From Elusimicrobiota bacterium (GTDB lineage Bacteria; Elusimicrobiota; Elusimicrobia; JACQPE01), in NCBI GenBank assembly GCA_016180815.1, contig JACPAN010000014.1:1-64000 (forward strand): DNA of 64,000 bases, written 5' to 3'. This document shows, piece by piece, positions 32,581 through 40,311 of the stretch. Position numbers and translations under genes: made by a program. Numbering within the stretch: position 1 is the first letter of the stretch; each line of letters opens with the position of its first letter. The notes under the pieces are model-generated. The model did not search any database. It saw only the letters and a program-made list of their open reading frames with translations, and was not told where the DNA came from.

Positions 32581-33605
32581 CGGTTAAATTTGCGGCGATT
32601 TGTTTGTCCGTTTTTTTCTTGGCGCCTTTTTTGCGGGCCGAGCCGATCTATACGCCAGCTTATGATGTGGATGAAGCGTTGGCCGTGCCGTCGGCGCGCG
32701 ATACGGCGATCGATCTTCTTTGGGATTTATGGCGGCATCTGCCTAAAGCCAAGCGCGGCCCGACCGGCTTGGTGTTATCCGGCGGCGGGGCCCGGGGCAT
32801 GGCGCATATCGGCATTTTGCGCCATTTAGAAGAGATCGGTTTTCCCATTGATTCCATGGCCGCCACCAGCATGGGCGCCTTGGTCGGCGGCGTGTATGCG
32901 GCCGGAGTCGGCATCGAAAAGATTGAAAAAATGGCCCAGGAAATCGGGTTCAGCCGCATGTCCCGCTTCACGAAGACAAAATTTTTAACGCTGGCGCTCA
33001 AAGACGGCGGCGCGCCGACGGAACTCTATCAGCGTTGGTTGAGCGCGGCGATCGATAAGAAAACCTTTGCTGAAACCAAATTCCCTCTGGCCATTTGCGC
33101 CACGGACTTGGTGACCGGGGAGTTGATTTTGTTGAAAGAAGGGCCGTTGGCTCCGGCTTTGCTGGCAGCGGCCACGATCCCCGGGCTTTTTCGTCCGGTC
33201 AGCATCCGCCAGCATTTTTTAGTGGATGGGGGCTTGCTTTATAACATTCCGACGGAGATGGTGGCCATTTTGGGCGCTAAAAACGTGCTGGTGGTGGATG
33301 TCTCCGCCCGTTCTTATGATCAGCCCATGACCCGCCCGCCGTCATCGTTGCGCGCCCTGTACCGTTCGATTGAAATTATGGGAAACCGCATGGAATCGAC
33401 CACTTATAACGGCGGGGACTATGTCTTGAGATTTTTTCCTTCTGGCGTGGAGATGTTCGAGCTGTGGCGCTGGAAGGAAATATGGGAGATGGGTTTGCGC
33501 GAAGCGCGTTCCCATTCGCAGCAATTACGTTTGGCTTTTATCACCAAAGCGATCGAGACGTTGGGGCCTGAATTTTTTGCCTTGGAACAAACGGCTTTGA
33601 AATGA
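32577..33605 (+). CDS. Patatin-like phospholipase, exported
   Basis: This 342-residue protein has an N-terminal signal peptide (FAAICLSVFFLAPFLRA) and the patatin Ser-Asp dyad fold. The oxyanion loop is LVLSGGGARGMAHIG. The nucleophile elbow is ATSMGA, where the usual first Gly of G-x-S-x-G is Ala. The catalytic Asp is in LVDGGLLYNIP. Patatins hydrolyse acyl ester bonds of phospholipids. Exported patatins are usual in outer-membrane or secreted lipid enzymes. It lies between tolC and a TPR gene in a 4-nt-overlap operon, consistent with envelope lipid work. Confidence 0.83.
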   Translation: MTVKFAAICLSVFFLAPFLRAEPIYTPAYDVDEALAVPSARDTAIDLLWDLWRHLPKAKRGPTGLVLSGGGARGMAHIGILRHLEEIGFPIDSMAATSMGALVGGVYAAGVGIEKIEKMAQEIGFSRMSRFTKTKFLTLALKDGGAPTELYQRWLSAAIDKKTFAETKFPLAICATDLVTGELILLKEGPLAPALLAAATIPGLFRPVSIRQHFLVDGGLLYNIPTEMVAILGAKNVLVVDVSARSYDQPMTRPPSSLRALYRSIEIMGNRMESTTYNGGDYVLRFFPSGVEMFELWRWKEIWEMGLREARSHSQQLRLAFITKAIETLGPEFFALEQTALK

Positions 33606-34384
33606 AAACATTCGTTTGTTGCTTGGCGGCGTTGATGATCGGTTGTTGGCCTTGCCGCCTGAACGCCTACAATTGGTTCGGCATCGAGCAAACCAAGGAA
33701 TTCAAACAGACGGAACGCCGCGTCCGCCAGGCGCTGCAGAACCGTCAATGGAACGAGGCCCTGACCGTGCTGGAACAAAGCAGGCGCCGGTTCACGCACA
33801 GCGTCAAAATCCGTTTTGCGTTGGCTTATCTTTACCGTCAAGTAGGCCTTTTTTCTCAAGCTCGCGAGCATATCCAGTGGTGCGTGCGCCAATCCTGCCC
33901 GGGAGATTCTTGTGATTTGGCGTTGCGGGAATCGGCCTGGATCGCGGGCGAGTTGTTCCTTTACGAGGAAGCGTTGGATGCTCTGGGCCGCATCAATCAT
34001 CGCATTGAGGCGGATTGGGCGCTCGAGGGGCGCTTGCGCGCCGCTAAAGGCGAATGGCCGGCGGCTTTGGAGGCGTTTAATCACCTCTCGACCGATCGTC
34101 CAAGCGCGGCCTTTTGGAAGGGGTGGTGCCTTTGGCGTTTGGGGCGTTTTCATGAGGCCCGCGCTTATTTCGCCAAGGCCGCGCCCGTGGCATCGGCGCG
34201 GTTATTCGAGCGTGAACTTGCGGCTTCGGAGCCCGATCCTTGGGTTGTGTTGGGGCATGCCGCCGGCCGTCGTTTGGCCGGGGAACAGGCGGCTTTGCCC
34301 GGGAAATTGGCGAAGAAGAATTTAAACGGCGATACCGCCGGGGCGGACCTTTTGGAGCGCCTGTCGAAGGGCGTCGCCCGATGA
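33602..34384 (+). CDS. Secreted TPR-repeat protein
   Basis: This 260-residue protein has a signal peptide (MKTFVCCLAALMIGCWPCRLN) and then about five degenerate tetratricopeptide helix pairs, for example NRQWNEALTVLEQSRRRF, VGLFSQAREHIQWC, LYEEALDALGRIN and LGRFHEARAYFAKAA. TPR arrays mediate protein-protein contacts; no enzyme motif is present. The start overlaps the patatin stop and the stop overlaps dapF (ATGA), so it joins envelope genes to the lysine operon. It may be a periplasmic scaffold for the patatin or TolC, but this is inference. Confidence 0.7.
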   Translation: MKTFVCCLAALMIGCWPCRLNAYNWFGIEQTKEFKQTERRVRQALQNRQWNEALTVLEQSRRRFTHSVKIRFALAYLYRQVGLFSQAREHIQWCVRQSCPGDSCDLALRESAWIAGELFLYEEALDALGRINHRIEADWALEGRLRAAKGEWPAALEAFNHLSTDRPSAAFWKGWCLWRLGRFHEARAYFAKAAPVASARLFERELAASEPDPWVVLGHAAGRRLAGEQAALPGKLAKKNLNGDTAGADLLERLSKGVAR

Positions 34385-35211
34385 CCGGCTCAAAACCGCG
34401 CCGCTTGTCGGTTCGCAAATATTCGGCCACGGGCAATACATTTGTTCTTTTAGATTTGCGCGACGCCGCCAACCGGGCGCTCAAGGCGGCGTCCTTGCCT
34501 GCGGCTGCGCGGCGTCTCTCCGGAGAATTTGCCACGGACGGATTGATCGCGATCTCCGGCGTTAAAAGTTCCAAGCCCGCCGTGCGTATGACGTTTTTTA
34601 ACCCGGACGGCAGCCGGGCTTTTTGCGGCAATGGGACCAGGACCAGCGGATTTTACGAGTGGGGTCGCAGAAGGGTCCCCCCCGGCGGCGCGATCATGGT
34701 GCTCACCGACGCCGGCGCGATTCCCGTGGGCGTCAAAAAAAGCGCGGCCGCTCTTTTGAATATCGAACCGCCTCGATTTATGGAACCCGCCGCCGTCGAG
34801 ATCGAGGCCGGCGGCTCGCTGTCCGCTATTTTTCACCGGGTTTGGTCGGGGTGCCCTCATGCGGTGTGTTTAGTCCCCAGCGTCAGGGATGCGGCTGTCG
34901 AAAGCATCGGGCGTTCGGTGCGTTACCATCGCGCCTTCGCGCCCGAGGGAACGAACGTGGACTTCGTTGAAGTTTTGGCGCCCGGCCGCTTGGCTGTCCG
35001 GACTTATGAGCGCGGCGTTGAGCGGGAAACAAAATCCTGCGGCAGCGGCGTGCTGGCCTCGGTGTTCGCGGCAAAATCGTTGGGCAAGATTCCCGGTCCC
35101 ATCGCCGACGTGCAAACGCAGGGCGGCCGCATGAAAGTCGTCGCCGATGGCGGGCATTACGGCCTTGAGGGCGGCATTGATCTGGTTTTTGAAGGAGGAG
35201 TCTTTATATGA
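34381..35211 (+). CDS. dapF: Diaminopimelate epimerase
   Basis: Converts LL-DAP to meso-DAP, the last dedicated step before peptidoglycan and lysine. From ATG 34381 it is 276 residues: KYSATGNTFVLLD start, first catalytic Cys in SRAFCGNGTR (the usual MCGNGIR), and second Cys in ETKSCGSGVLASV. The substrate loops FAPEGTNVDFVEV and RTYERGVERE are conserved. The frame is open upstream to 34240 but that region is the TPR gene in another frame. The start overlaps the TPR stop, and dapA follows on a 4-nt overlap. Confidence 0.93.
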   Translation: MTGSKPRRLSVRKYSATGNTFVLLDLRDAANRALKAASLPAAARRLSGEFATDGLIAISGVKSSKPAVRMTFFNPDGSRAFCGNGTRTSGFYEWGRRRVPPGGAIMVLTDAGAIPVGVKKSAAALLNIEPPRFMEPAAVEIEAGGSLSAIFHRVWSGCPHAVCLVPSVRDAAVESIGRSVRYHRAFAPEGTNVDFVEVLAPGRLAVRTYERGVERETKSCGSGVLASVFAAKSLGKIPGPIADVQTQGGRMKVVADGGHYGLEGGIDLVFEGGVFI

Positions 35212-36107
35212 AGCTGCGCGGAATTTTAACGGCCTTGGCGACACCGTTTAAAGACGGCGCCGTTGATTGGGCGTCGTTGGAACATTTTGTGCGTTGGCAA
35301 ATAGAAGAAGGCGTGGGCGGTCTTGTTCCTTGCGGCACCACCGGGGAATCTCCGGCCTTAAGCGAAGAGGAGCATTTGGGGGTGATCAGGAAGACGGTGG
35401 AAATAGCCAAAGGCCGCGTTCCGGTTTTAGCCGGTTGCGGCGGCAATGCCACTAAAAAAACGCTTGAGCTTGCCACCAAAGTCAGCGCCTTGGGCGTGGA
35501 CGCTTTGCTGGTGGTGACGCCTTATTACAATAAGCCGACCCAGCAGGGCCTGTACCATCATTACGCTCAAATCGCCGCCGGCGTCCGCACGCCGATTTGC
35601 ATTTACAACGTGCCGGGGCGCACCAGCGTCAATATCGAGCCCGCGACCGTGCTGCGTCTGGCCAAAGAGTTCCCGACGATCAAGGCGATTAAGGAATCGT
35701 CGGGCAATCTTGATCAAGCCAGCGCCATCATCCGCGAAGCTCCGGAGGGATTCGCCGTGTTGTCCGGGGACGATTCATTGACCTTGCCCATGCTGGCCGT
35801 GGGCGCCGCGGGCGCCGTGTCGGTCGTCGGCAATGTGGCTCCGCGTTTGGCCGCTGATTGCTGCGCGGCCTGGGATCGGTCCGATATCGAGGGAGCCAGG
35901 CAAATTCATTTGAGGCTTTTTCCCTTGGTCCGTTCTTTGTTTGTGGAGAGCAATCCGGCGCCGGTCAAGTGGGCCTTGAAGCGCCTCGGCCGGTTTGCTT
36001 CGGGAGAATTGCGCGCCCCTCTCGTCGAGATCGAGCCCTCAAACGCGCAGAAGGTGGAACGGGCCTTGCGGGACGCGGGTTTGATCAAGGAGCCGGTGAC
36101 GGCCTGA
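35208..36107 (+). CDS. dapA: 4-hydroxy-tetrahydrodipicolinate synthase
   Basis: Condenses pyruvate with aspartate semialdehyde, the entry to the DAP/lysine branch. The 299-residue TIM barrel has TALATPFKDGAVDWASLEHF, VPCGTTGESPALSEEEH (substrate-binding Thr-Thr), VTPYYNKPTQQGLYHHY with the catalytic Tyr, IYNVPGRTSVNIEP and the Schiff-base Lys in TIKAIKESSGNLDQAS. VLSGDDSLTLPMLAVGAAG completes the site. All residues look intact. It sits in dapF-dapA-dapB-dapL order with 1-4-nt overlaps. Confidence 0.96.
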   Translation: MKLRGILTALATPFKDGAVDWASLEHFVRWQIEEGVGGLVPCGTTGESPALSEEEHLGVIRKTVEIAKGRVPVLAGCGGNATKKTLELATKVSALGVDALLVVTPYYNKPTQQGLYHHYAQIAAGVRTPICIYNVPGRTSVNIEPATVLRLAKEFPTIKAIKESSGNLDQASAIIREAPEGFAVLSGDDSLTLPMLAVGAAGAVSVVGNVAPRLAADCCAAWDRSDIEGARQIHLRLFPLVRSLFVESNPAPVKWALKRLGRFASGELRAPLVEIEPSNAQKVERALRDAGLIKEPVTA

Positions 36108-36850
36108 TGAGTTCGCCGCGTAAAATTAAAATCGCGGTCGGCGGTTTGTACGGACGCTTGGGCTCCCGCGTGGCCGCTTTGGCTGAGTCCGACGAGCGCG
36201 TGTCGTTGGTGGGCGGGTTGGTCCGTGAGCCGCGTCACGAGGGCGCGAGCGAAACCGTCGCCATCGGGATCAAGGCCGCCGAAATCATGGAAATGGCCGA
36301 CGTGTTGATTGAGTTCACGAATCCGCAGGCGACGCTAGCCCATTTAGATGAAATCAAAACCATGGGCAAGGCCGCGGTGATCGGCACCACCGGATTTTCA
36401 AGCGACGAAGCGCGCCGGGTCGGCGACATCGCCAAGTCCATGCCCATTGTTTTAGACGCCAACTTTTCTTTGGGCATCGCCATGATCCGCAGGGCCATCA
36501 ACAGCGCGGTTGGGGCCCTGGGAGAAGATTTCGACAGCGGCTTGGTTGAACTTCACCGCCGGGGCAAAAAAGATTCGCCCAGCGGCACGGCGCTTGATCT
36601 GGCCGGTCTCTTGACCGATGTGACCGGGGAAAAACCGGATATTTGTTCGTTGAGGCTGGGGGATATTCCGGGCGAGCATACCGTTTATTTGACGACGCCT
36701 TACGAGGTTATTGAATTCGGCCATCGCGTTTATTCCCGGGACGCGTTTGCCGCGGGCGCGCTGTTTGCGGCCCGTTGGGCGCACGGCCAAAAGCCTGGGC
36801 TCTACCGTTTTTCGAATGTTTTGGAGGCGGCTCATGGCAAGCATCGTTAG
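36107..36850 (+). CDS. dapB: 4-hydroxy-tetrahydrodipicolinate reductase
   Basis: Reduces the DapA product with NAD(P)H to tetrahydrodipicolinate. From ATG 36107 (TGATG overlap with dapA) it has 247 residues. The dinucleotide loop is VGGLYGRLGSRV, where the usual GxxGRMG is altered. FTNPQATLAH and IGTTGFSSDEAR follow. The active-site segment is ELHRRGKKDSPSGTALDLAG, in which the normal His-His pair (EAHHxxKxDAPSGTA) has only the first His and the second is Arg, while the Lys and Ser-Gly-Thr are kept. NFSLGIAMI and FGHRVYSRDAFAAGAL complete the signature. Confidence 0.92.
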   Translation: MSSPRKIKIAVGGLYGRLGSRVAALAESDERVSLVGGLVREPRHEGASETVAIGIKAAEIMEMADVLIEFTNPQATLAHLDEIKTMGKAAVIGTTGFSSDEARRVGDIAKSMPIVLDANFSLGIAMIRRAINSAVGALGEDFDSGLVELHRRGKKDSPSGTALDLAGLLTDVTGEKPDICSLRLGDIPGEHTVYLTTPYEVIEFGHRVYSRDAFAAGALFAARWAHGQKPGLYRFSNVLEAAHGKHR

Positions 36851-38009
36851 CAAAAGGCTCGATCGTCTTAGCCAGTATTTATTCGTGCAGGTCCGCCAGG
36901 GGCTCGGGCATCGATCCGCTTACAAACCCATCGACTTGAGCGTGGGCGACCCGGACGAGGGCGTTAACCAGCAGATTCTGGAAGAGGCTTTCCGCGTGGC
37001 CTTGCGAGCCAAAGGCGCCAACCGCTACCCTCCCGGCCGCGGCCAAATCGGTTTGCGCCGGGCCATTGCCCGATGGATGCAGGATCGCTACGGCGCGCGT
37101 TTCGACCCGGAGCGCGAGATCGCGGTTTGTTCCGGCTCGAAAGAGGGCATCGCTCACTTGATTCACGTGCTCATCGACCCGGGGCAGAAGCTTCTGACCG
37201 GGTCCTTGGCTTACCCGGTGTACGGCCGCGCCGCGGGGTTGGCCGGGGGGACCACGGAAATATTGACGATGGAGGAGAACAATGGATTCTGGCTCGATTA
37301 CGCCAAATCCAAAGGCGGCAAAGCGATTTGCTTCAATTATCCTAATAATCCCACCGGCGCCTGCGTGACACGCGAGCATTTCAAGGAATTGACGGCCTGG
37401 GCCAAGAAAAAAGACGTTTTTATGATTTCCGACGCCGCTTACAATGAAATGAGCTTCGGCAACCGAGCGGCTCCCAGTATTTTTGAGATTCCCCAAGCGC
37501 GCGGGCGGGCCGTCGAGTTTCATTCTTTTTCCAAGTCGTTCGGCTTGCCGGGCTTGCGCTTGGGCTGGGTTTGCGGCGAGCCGGATGTCATCAGCGCGCT
37601 GTTGAAGCTCAAGGACACTTATGATTCGGGCGTCTGCAATTGGGTTCAATCCGTCGGGCAGTTTTTGTTGGAGATGCCGGAGCGCGACGCCGAATTGCGG
37701 CGTTTAAGGGCAATTTACGGCCGCCGCCGGGCCGTGGCCGAGGAGGCCTTGGGCGCCATGGGATTCGGCGTGTTTCGTTCGGGGGCGACTTTTTATGTTT
37801 GGGCTCGCCCCGGCCGCTCTCATTTTACGGCCGAGCTCAAGGAGCGCGTTAATGTGCTGACCGTGCCCGGGGAAGGATTCGGCCCGGGTGGCAATAGCTA
37901 TATGCGTTTCGCTTTATGCCAGAGCGAAGGCCGAATCAAAGAAGCCCTCGCGCGCGTGGCCTCGGTGGTGGATTTAGCATCGGGACGCCGCCAAAAACAG
38001 CGCTCTTGA
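36834..38009 (+). CDS. dapL: LL-diaminopimelate aminotransferase
   Basis: A PLP-dependent class I aminotransferase of about 391 residues that makes LL-DAP directly from tetrahydrodipicolinate, skipping the succinylase or acetylase steps. It shows IDLSVGDPDEGVNQQILEE, RYPPGRGQIGLRRAIARW, CSGSKEGIAHLIHVLIDPG, NYPNNPTGACVTREHF, SDAAYNEMSF and the Schiff-base Lys in FHSFSKSFGLPGLRLGWVCG. The placement after dapF-dapA-dapB, overlapping dapB by 17 nt with a GGAGG ribosome-binding site, is the main reason to prefer DapL over another aminotransferase. FolK follows 3 nt later. Confidence 0.86.
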   Translation: MASIVSKRLDRLSQYLFVQVRQGLGHRSAYKPIDLSVGDPDEGVNQQILEEAFRVALRAKGANRYPPGRGQIGLRRAIARWMQDRYGARFDPEREIAVCSGSKEGIAHLIHVLIDPGQKLLTGSLAYPVYGRAAGLAGGTTEILTMEENNGFWLDYAKSKGGKAICFNYPNNPTGACVTREHFKELTAWAKKKDVFMISDAAYNEMSFGNRAAPSIFEIPQARGRAVEFHSFSKSFGLPGLRLGWVCGEPDVISALLKLKDTYDSGVCNWVQSVGQFLLEMPERDAELRRLRAIYGRRRAVAEEALGAMGFGVFRSGATFYVWARPGRSHFTAELKERVNVLTVPGEGFGPGGNSYMRFALCQSEGRIKEALARVASVVDLASGRRQKQRS

Positions 38010-38012
38010 GCC

Positions 38013-38498
38013 ATGGCCTTGGCGTATCTTTTATTGGGGTCGAACGTCGGCAATCGCCGGCGTTATTTGCGCGCCGCCGCCGGAGCCGTCAAGGGATGGG
38101 CCAAAACGACAATGCTTGAGGCGTCGTCCGTTTGGGAAACCCGGCCCGAAGGTTTTTTACGCCAGCGGGCTTTTTTCAATCAAGCCGTGGCGATTGAGAC
38201 GCGGCTGGAACCCGCGGCTCTTTTGATTTGGGCCAAAAAAACGGAACTGGAGCTGGGCCGCAGAAAGCGCCGGCGATGGGGGCCCAGGGAAATCGATATG
38301 GATATCCTTTTGTACGGACGACGGCGGGTGCGCCGCTCATGGCTCGTCATCCCGCACCCCCGCCTTCATCGGCGCGCCTTCGCCTTGAAACCCCTGGCCG
38401 AGCTTTGCCCTCGGATGACTCATCCCGTGTTGGGTGAACGCATTGCGGTTTTAGCCGAGAGGCTGCCTTCGGATGCGGTTAGGCGGCTGGATGATTAA
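38013..38498 (+). CDS. folK: 6-hydroxymethyl-7,8-dihydropterin pyrophosphokinase
   Basis: Transfers pyrophosphate from ATP to the pterin in folate synthesis. The 161-residue protein has the HPPK signature: LLLGSNVGNRRRYL at the start, SSVWETRPEG, FFNQAVAIETRLEPAAL, the motif RRKRRRWGPREIDMDILLYG with the Mg-binding Asp pair, and LVIPHPRLHRRAFALKPLAEL. The region RRKRRRW is more basic than usual. It lies between dapL and a palindrome that precedes panB; folate supplies the methylene-THF cofactor that PanB uses, so the pairing makes metabolic sense. Confidence 0.93.
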   Translation: MALAYLLLGSNVGNRRRYLRAAAGAVKGWAKTTMLEASSVWETRPEGFLRQRAFFNQAVAIETRLEPAALLIWAKKTELELGRRKRRRWGPREIDMDILLYGRRRVRRSWLVIPHPRLHRRAFALKPLAELCPRMTHPVLGERIAVLAERLPSDAVRRLDD

Positions 38499-38516
38499 AA
38501 CGCGCGTGACGCCCAA

Positions 38517-38678
38517 CTCTACTGTGCTACGTACCGCTTTCATGGCGAAATTTTGGATTTTGAGCCGAGACAAAGCCGGATTTTTTGAGCATATATGGAA
38601 TATATGTGAAAAAAATCCGGCGAAGTCGCAGGCCAAAAGCAAAAATTGCAGCCGAAATGGGTATGTGGCACAGTAGAG
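38517..38678. repeat. 162-bp imperfect palindrome (MITE-like) between folK and panB
   Basis: Two arms of about 80 bp are reverse complements with roughly 70 percent identity. The outer ends match best: CTCTACTGTGCTACGTACC on the left, and on the right (read in reverse complement) CTCTACTGTGCCACATACC, 17 of 19 identical. An inner match GCCGGATTTTTT also pairs, and the centre is CATATA-TGGAA-TATATG. No target-site duplication is seen. It starts 18 bp after the folK stop and its right end overlaps the first codons of the panB reading frame. It resembles a miniature inverted-repeat element or a long leader hairpin. Confidence 0.7.
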
Positions 38679-39391
38679 CTAAGGAGCTGTTCGGGCGGAA
38701 AAAATCCTCCAAGGAGAAGATTTCCGTTTTTACGGTGTATTCCTACGGGTTGGCGCGGATTATGAACGCCGCGGGTTTCGTGGACGCCATGCTGGTGGCG
38801 GATCATTCGGTCGGTACCCTGGCCTTGGGTTACCCGAGCGCGTTGCCGGTGACGCTTGAGGAAATGCTGCACCATACCCGCGCCGTGGCCCGCGCCAAAG
38901 CCGGGGCCTTGGTGATTGCGGATATGCCTTATTTGACTTATGAGATTTCCCCGATGGAAGCGGCCAGAAACGCCGGGCGCTTGATGAAGGAAGGTTCGGC
39001 CCGCGCCGTACGGGTCAAAGGAGGCTCGCCGTCCGTGATTAAATCCGCCCGCGAGATCGTGCAGGCAGGCGTCGCGGTTATGGGGCATCTTCGCTGGGCT
39101 GAGAGCCGGGAACGCTCTCAGGAACAAGCCCGGGCCCTTCAGGAGGCCGGGTGTTTCGCCGTCGTTTTAGAGGGAATGCCCGCGCGTTCGGCCGGGGCCA
39201 TCACCGGGGATTTGTCCATCGCCACCATCGGCGCGGGCTCGGGTCCTTCCTGCGACGGGGAACTGATTTGCACCGAAGAGATATTGGGATTGGCCGCCCC
39301 GGCATTAAGGCCGGGCCCGCGCGTTTACCTTAAGCTCAAAACCCTGCTCACTCAGGCCGTCAGGCGCTGCGCCAAAGACCTTAAGCGCTAG
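38657..39391 (+). CDS. panB: Ketopantoate hydroxymethyltransferase homologue, divergent
   Basis: PanB-like TIM barrel of about 244 residues. Family segments are KISVFTVYSYGLARIMNAAG, LGYPSALPVTLEEMLHHTRA, IADMPYLTYEISPMEAARNA and VVLEGMPARSAGAIT with the catalytic Glu, then IGAGSGPSCDGE. It departs from PanB at key points. The metal-binding Glu (KIEGG) is Lys (RVKGG). The GDSLG motif reads ADHSVG. The loop after GHL (normally GLTPQSVxxxGGYKVQG) is missing. The start is uncertain: ATG 38657 or 38663 lies in the right arm of the palindrome, and the codons upstream are also open. Confidence 0.75.
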   Translation: MGMWHSRAKELFGRKKSSKEKISVFTVYSYGLARIMNAAGFVDAMLVADHSVGTLALGYPSALPVTLEEMLHHTRAVARAKAGALVIADMPYLTYEISPMEAARNAGRLMKEGSARAVRVKGGSPSVIKSAREIVQAGVAVMGHLRWAESRERSQEQARALQEAGCFAVVLEGMPARSAGAITGDLSIATIGAGSGPSCDGELICTEEILGLAAPALRPGPRVYLKLKTLLTQAVRRCAKDLKR

Positions 39392-39396
39392 GGATC

Positions 39397-40311
39397 ATGA
39401 GTTGGTTGATCATCCCAACCGTTTGTTTGATGGCGGCCGCTGTTTTGTGGAAGTATTCCAGTCTCATCCTAGTGCCGGAAATTTTAAGCAGCGTCAATTT
39501 GCCGTTCATGTTCGGGCTGGTTTACGAAAAAGTTTCGTTTCGCGCGGCGGACGGAGCGCGGCTGTCCGGCTGGTGGATTCCGGCCAGAAGCGGTGTATCG
39601 GATAAAACGATCGTTTGCTGCCATGGCTGGGGCACCAACAGCGGGGACGTCCTTCCTTTTACCTGGTACCTGGCCGACGAGGGATTCAATCTCTTCTATT
39701 TTGATTTTCGCGGGTGCGGGGAAAGCCCCAGGCACGGGCTTTCAAGCCTGGGGTTTTATGAAACCCGGGATTTTTCAGCAGCGTTGCAGTGGCTGAGAAC
39801 AACTCATCCCGAGCGGTGCCGTTTTTTGGGGGTCTATGCGCTTTCCATGGGCGCGGTTGTGGGTTTGAACGCCGCGTCTCGTCCGGAGGGCCGGACGATT
39901 GCGGCGATCGCCGCGGAGGCGCCTTTTTTAAGTTTCAGGCGGACCCTCAGCCGGTATATCGGATTTCACTACGGCCTGCCCGCTTTTCCTTTCGCCTGGC
40001 TCTACACCGCGTTGCTTTATTTGCGGACGGCATTGGCCGATCACGAGGGTGCCAGCCCGGTCAACACGGCGCGGCGTTTCAAAGCCTCAGCATTGTTGTT
40101 AATTTATGGCGACCGGGATTATTTGGCCTGGCCTTCGGACGGGCGCGCGATCGAACGGATCGTCAATCAACAAATGCCCGGCAAAGCCCGGTTGTGGCTG
40201 GTGCCCGGCGCCGATCATGCCGAATGTTTCGACCGGATGCCGCAGGTTTACCGGCAAAAACTGACCGCTTTTTTTAAGGCGGCCCTCCCGGTTTCCGCCG
40301 TTTCGCCGTGA
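39397..40311 (+). CDS. Membrane-anchored alpha/beta-hydrolase
   Basis: This 304-residue protein has an N-terminal hydrophobic helix (WLIIPTVCLMAAAVLW) and an alpha/beta-hydrolase domain. The sequence CCHGWGTNSGDVLPF gives the oxyanion HG motif and FYFDFRGCGESP a typical strand-4 segment. The nucleophile is Ser in YALSMGA, an A-x-S-x-G variant of the G-x-S-x-G elbow. YGDRDYLAWP gives the acid and GADHAECF the catalytic His. It belongs to the serine aminopeptidase/monoglyceride-lipase-like group. It starts 5 nt after the panB stop and overlaps rlmD on GTGA. Confidence 0.8.
   Translation: MSWLIIPTVCLMAAAVLWKYSSLILVPEILSSVNLPFMFGLVYEKVSFRAADGARLSGWWIPARSGVSDKTIVCCHGWGTNSGDVLPFTWYLADEGFNLFYFDFRGCGESPRHGLSSLGFYETRDFSAALQWLRTTHPERCRFLGVYALSMGAVVGLNAASRPEGRTIAAIAAEAPFLSFRRTLSRYIGFHYGLPAFPFAWLYTALLYLRTALADHEGASPVNTARRFKASALLLIYGDRDYLAWPSDGRAIERIVNQQMPGKARLWLVPGADHAECFDRMPQVYRQKLTAFFKAALPVSAVSP

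Noticed and set aside
36711-36833. N-terminal extension of the dapL frame
   Set aside because: It overlaps the dapB coding sequence in another frame. The ATG at 36834 has GGAGG upstream and starts the family sequence.
38585-38656. Longer panB start from TTG 38585
   Set aside because: This stretch is inside the palindrome, encodes a lysine/arginine-rich segment with no PanB homology, and has no ribosome-binding site.
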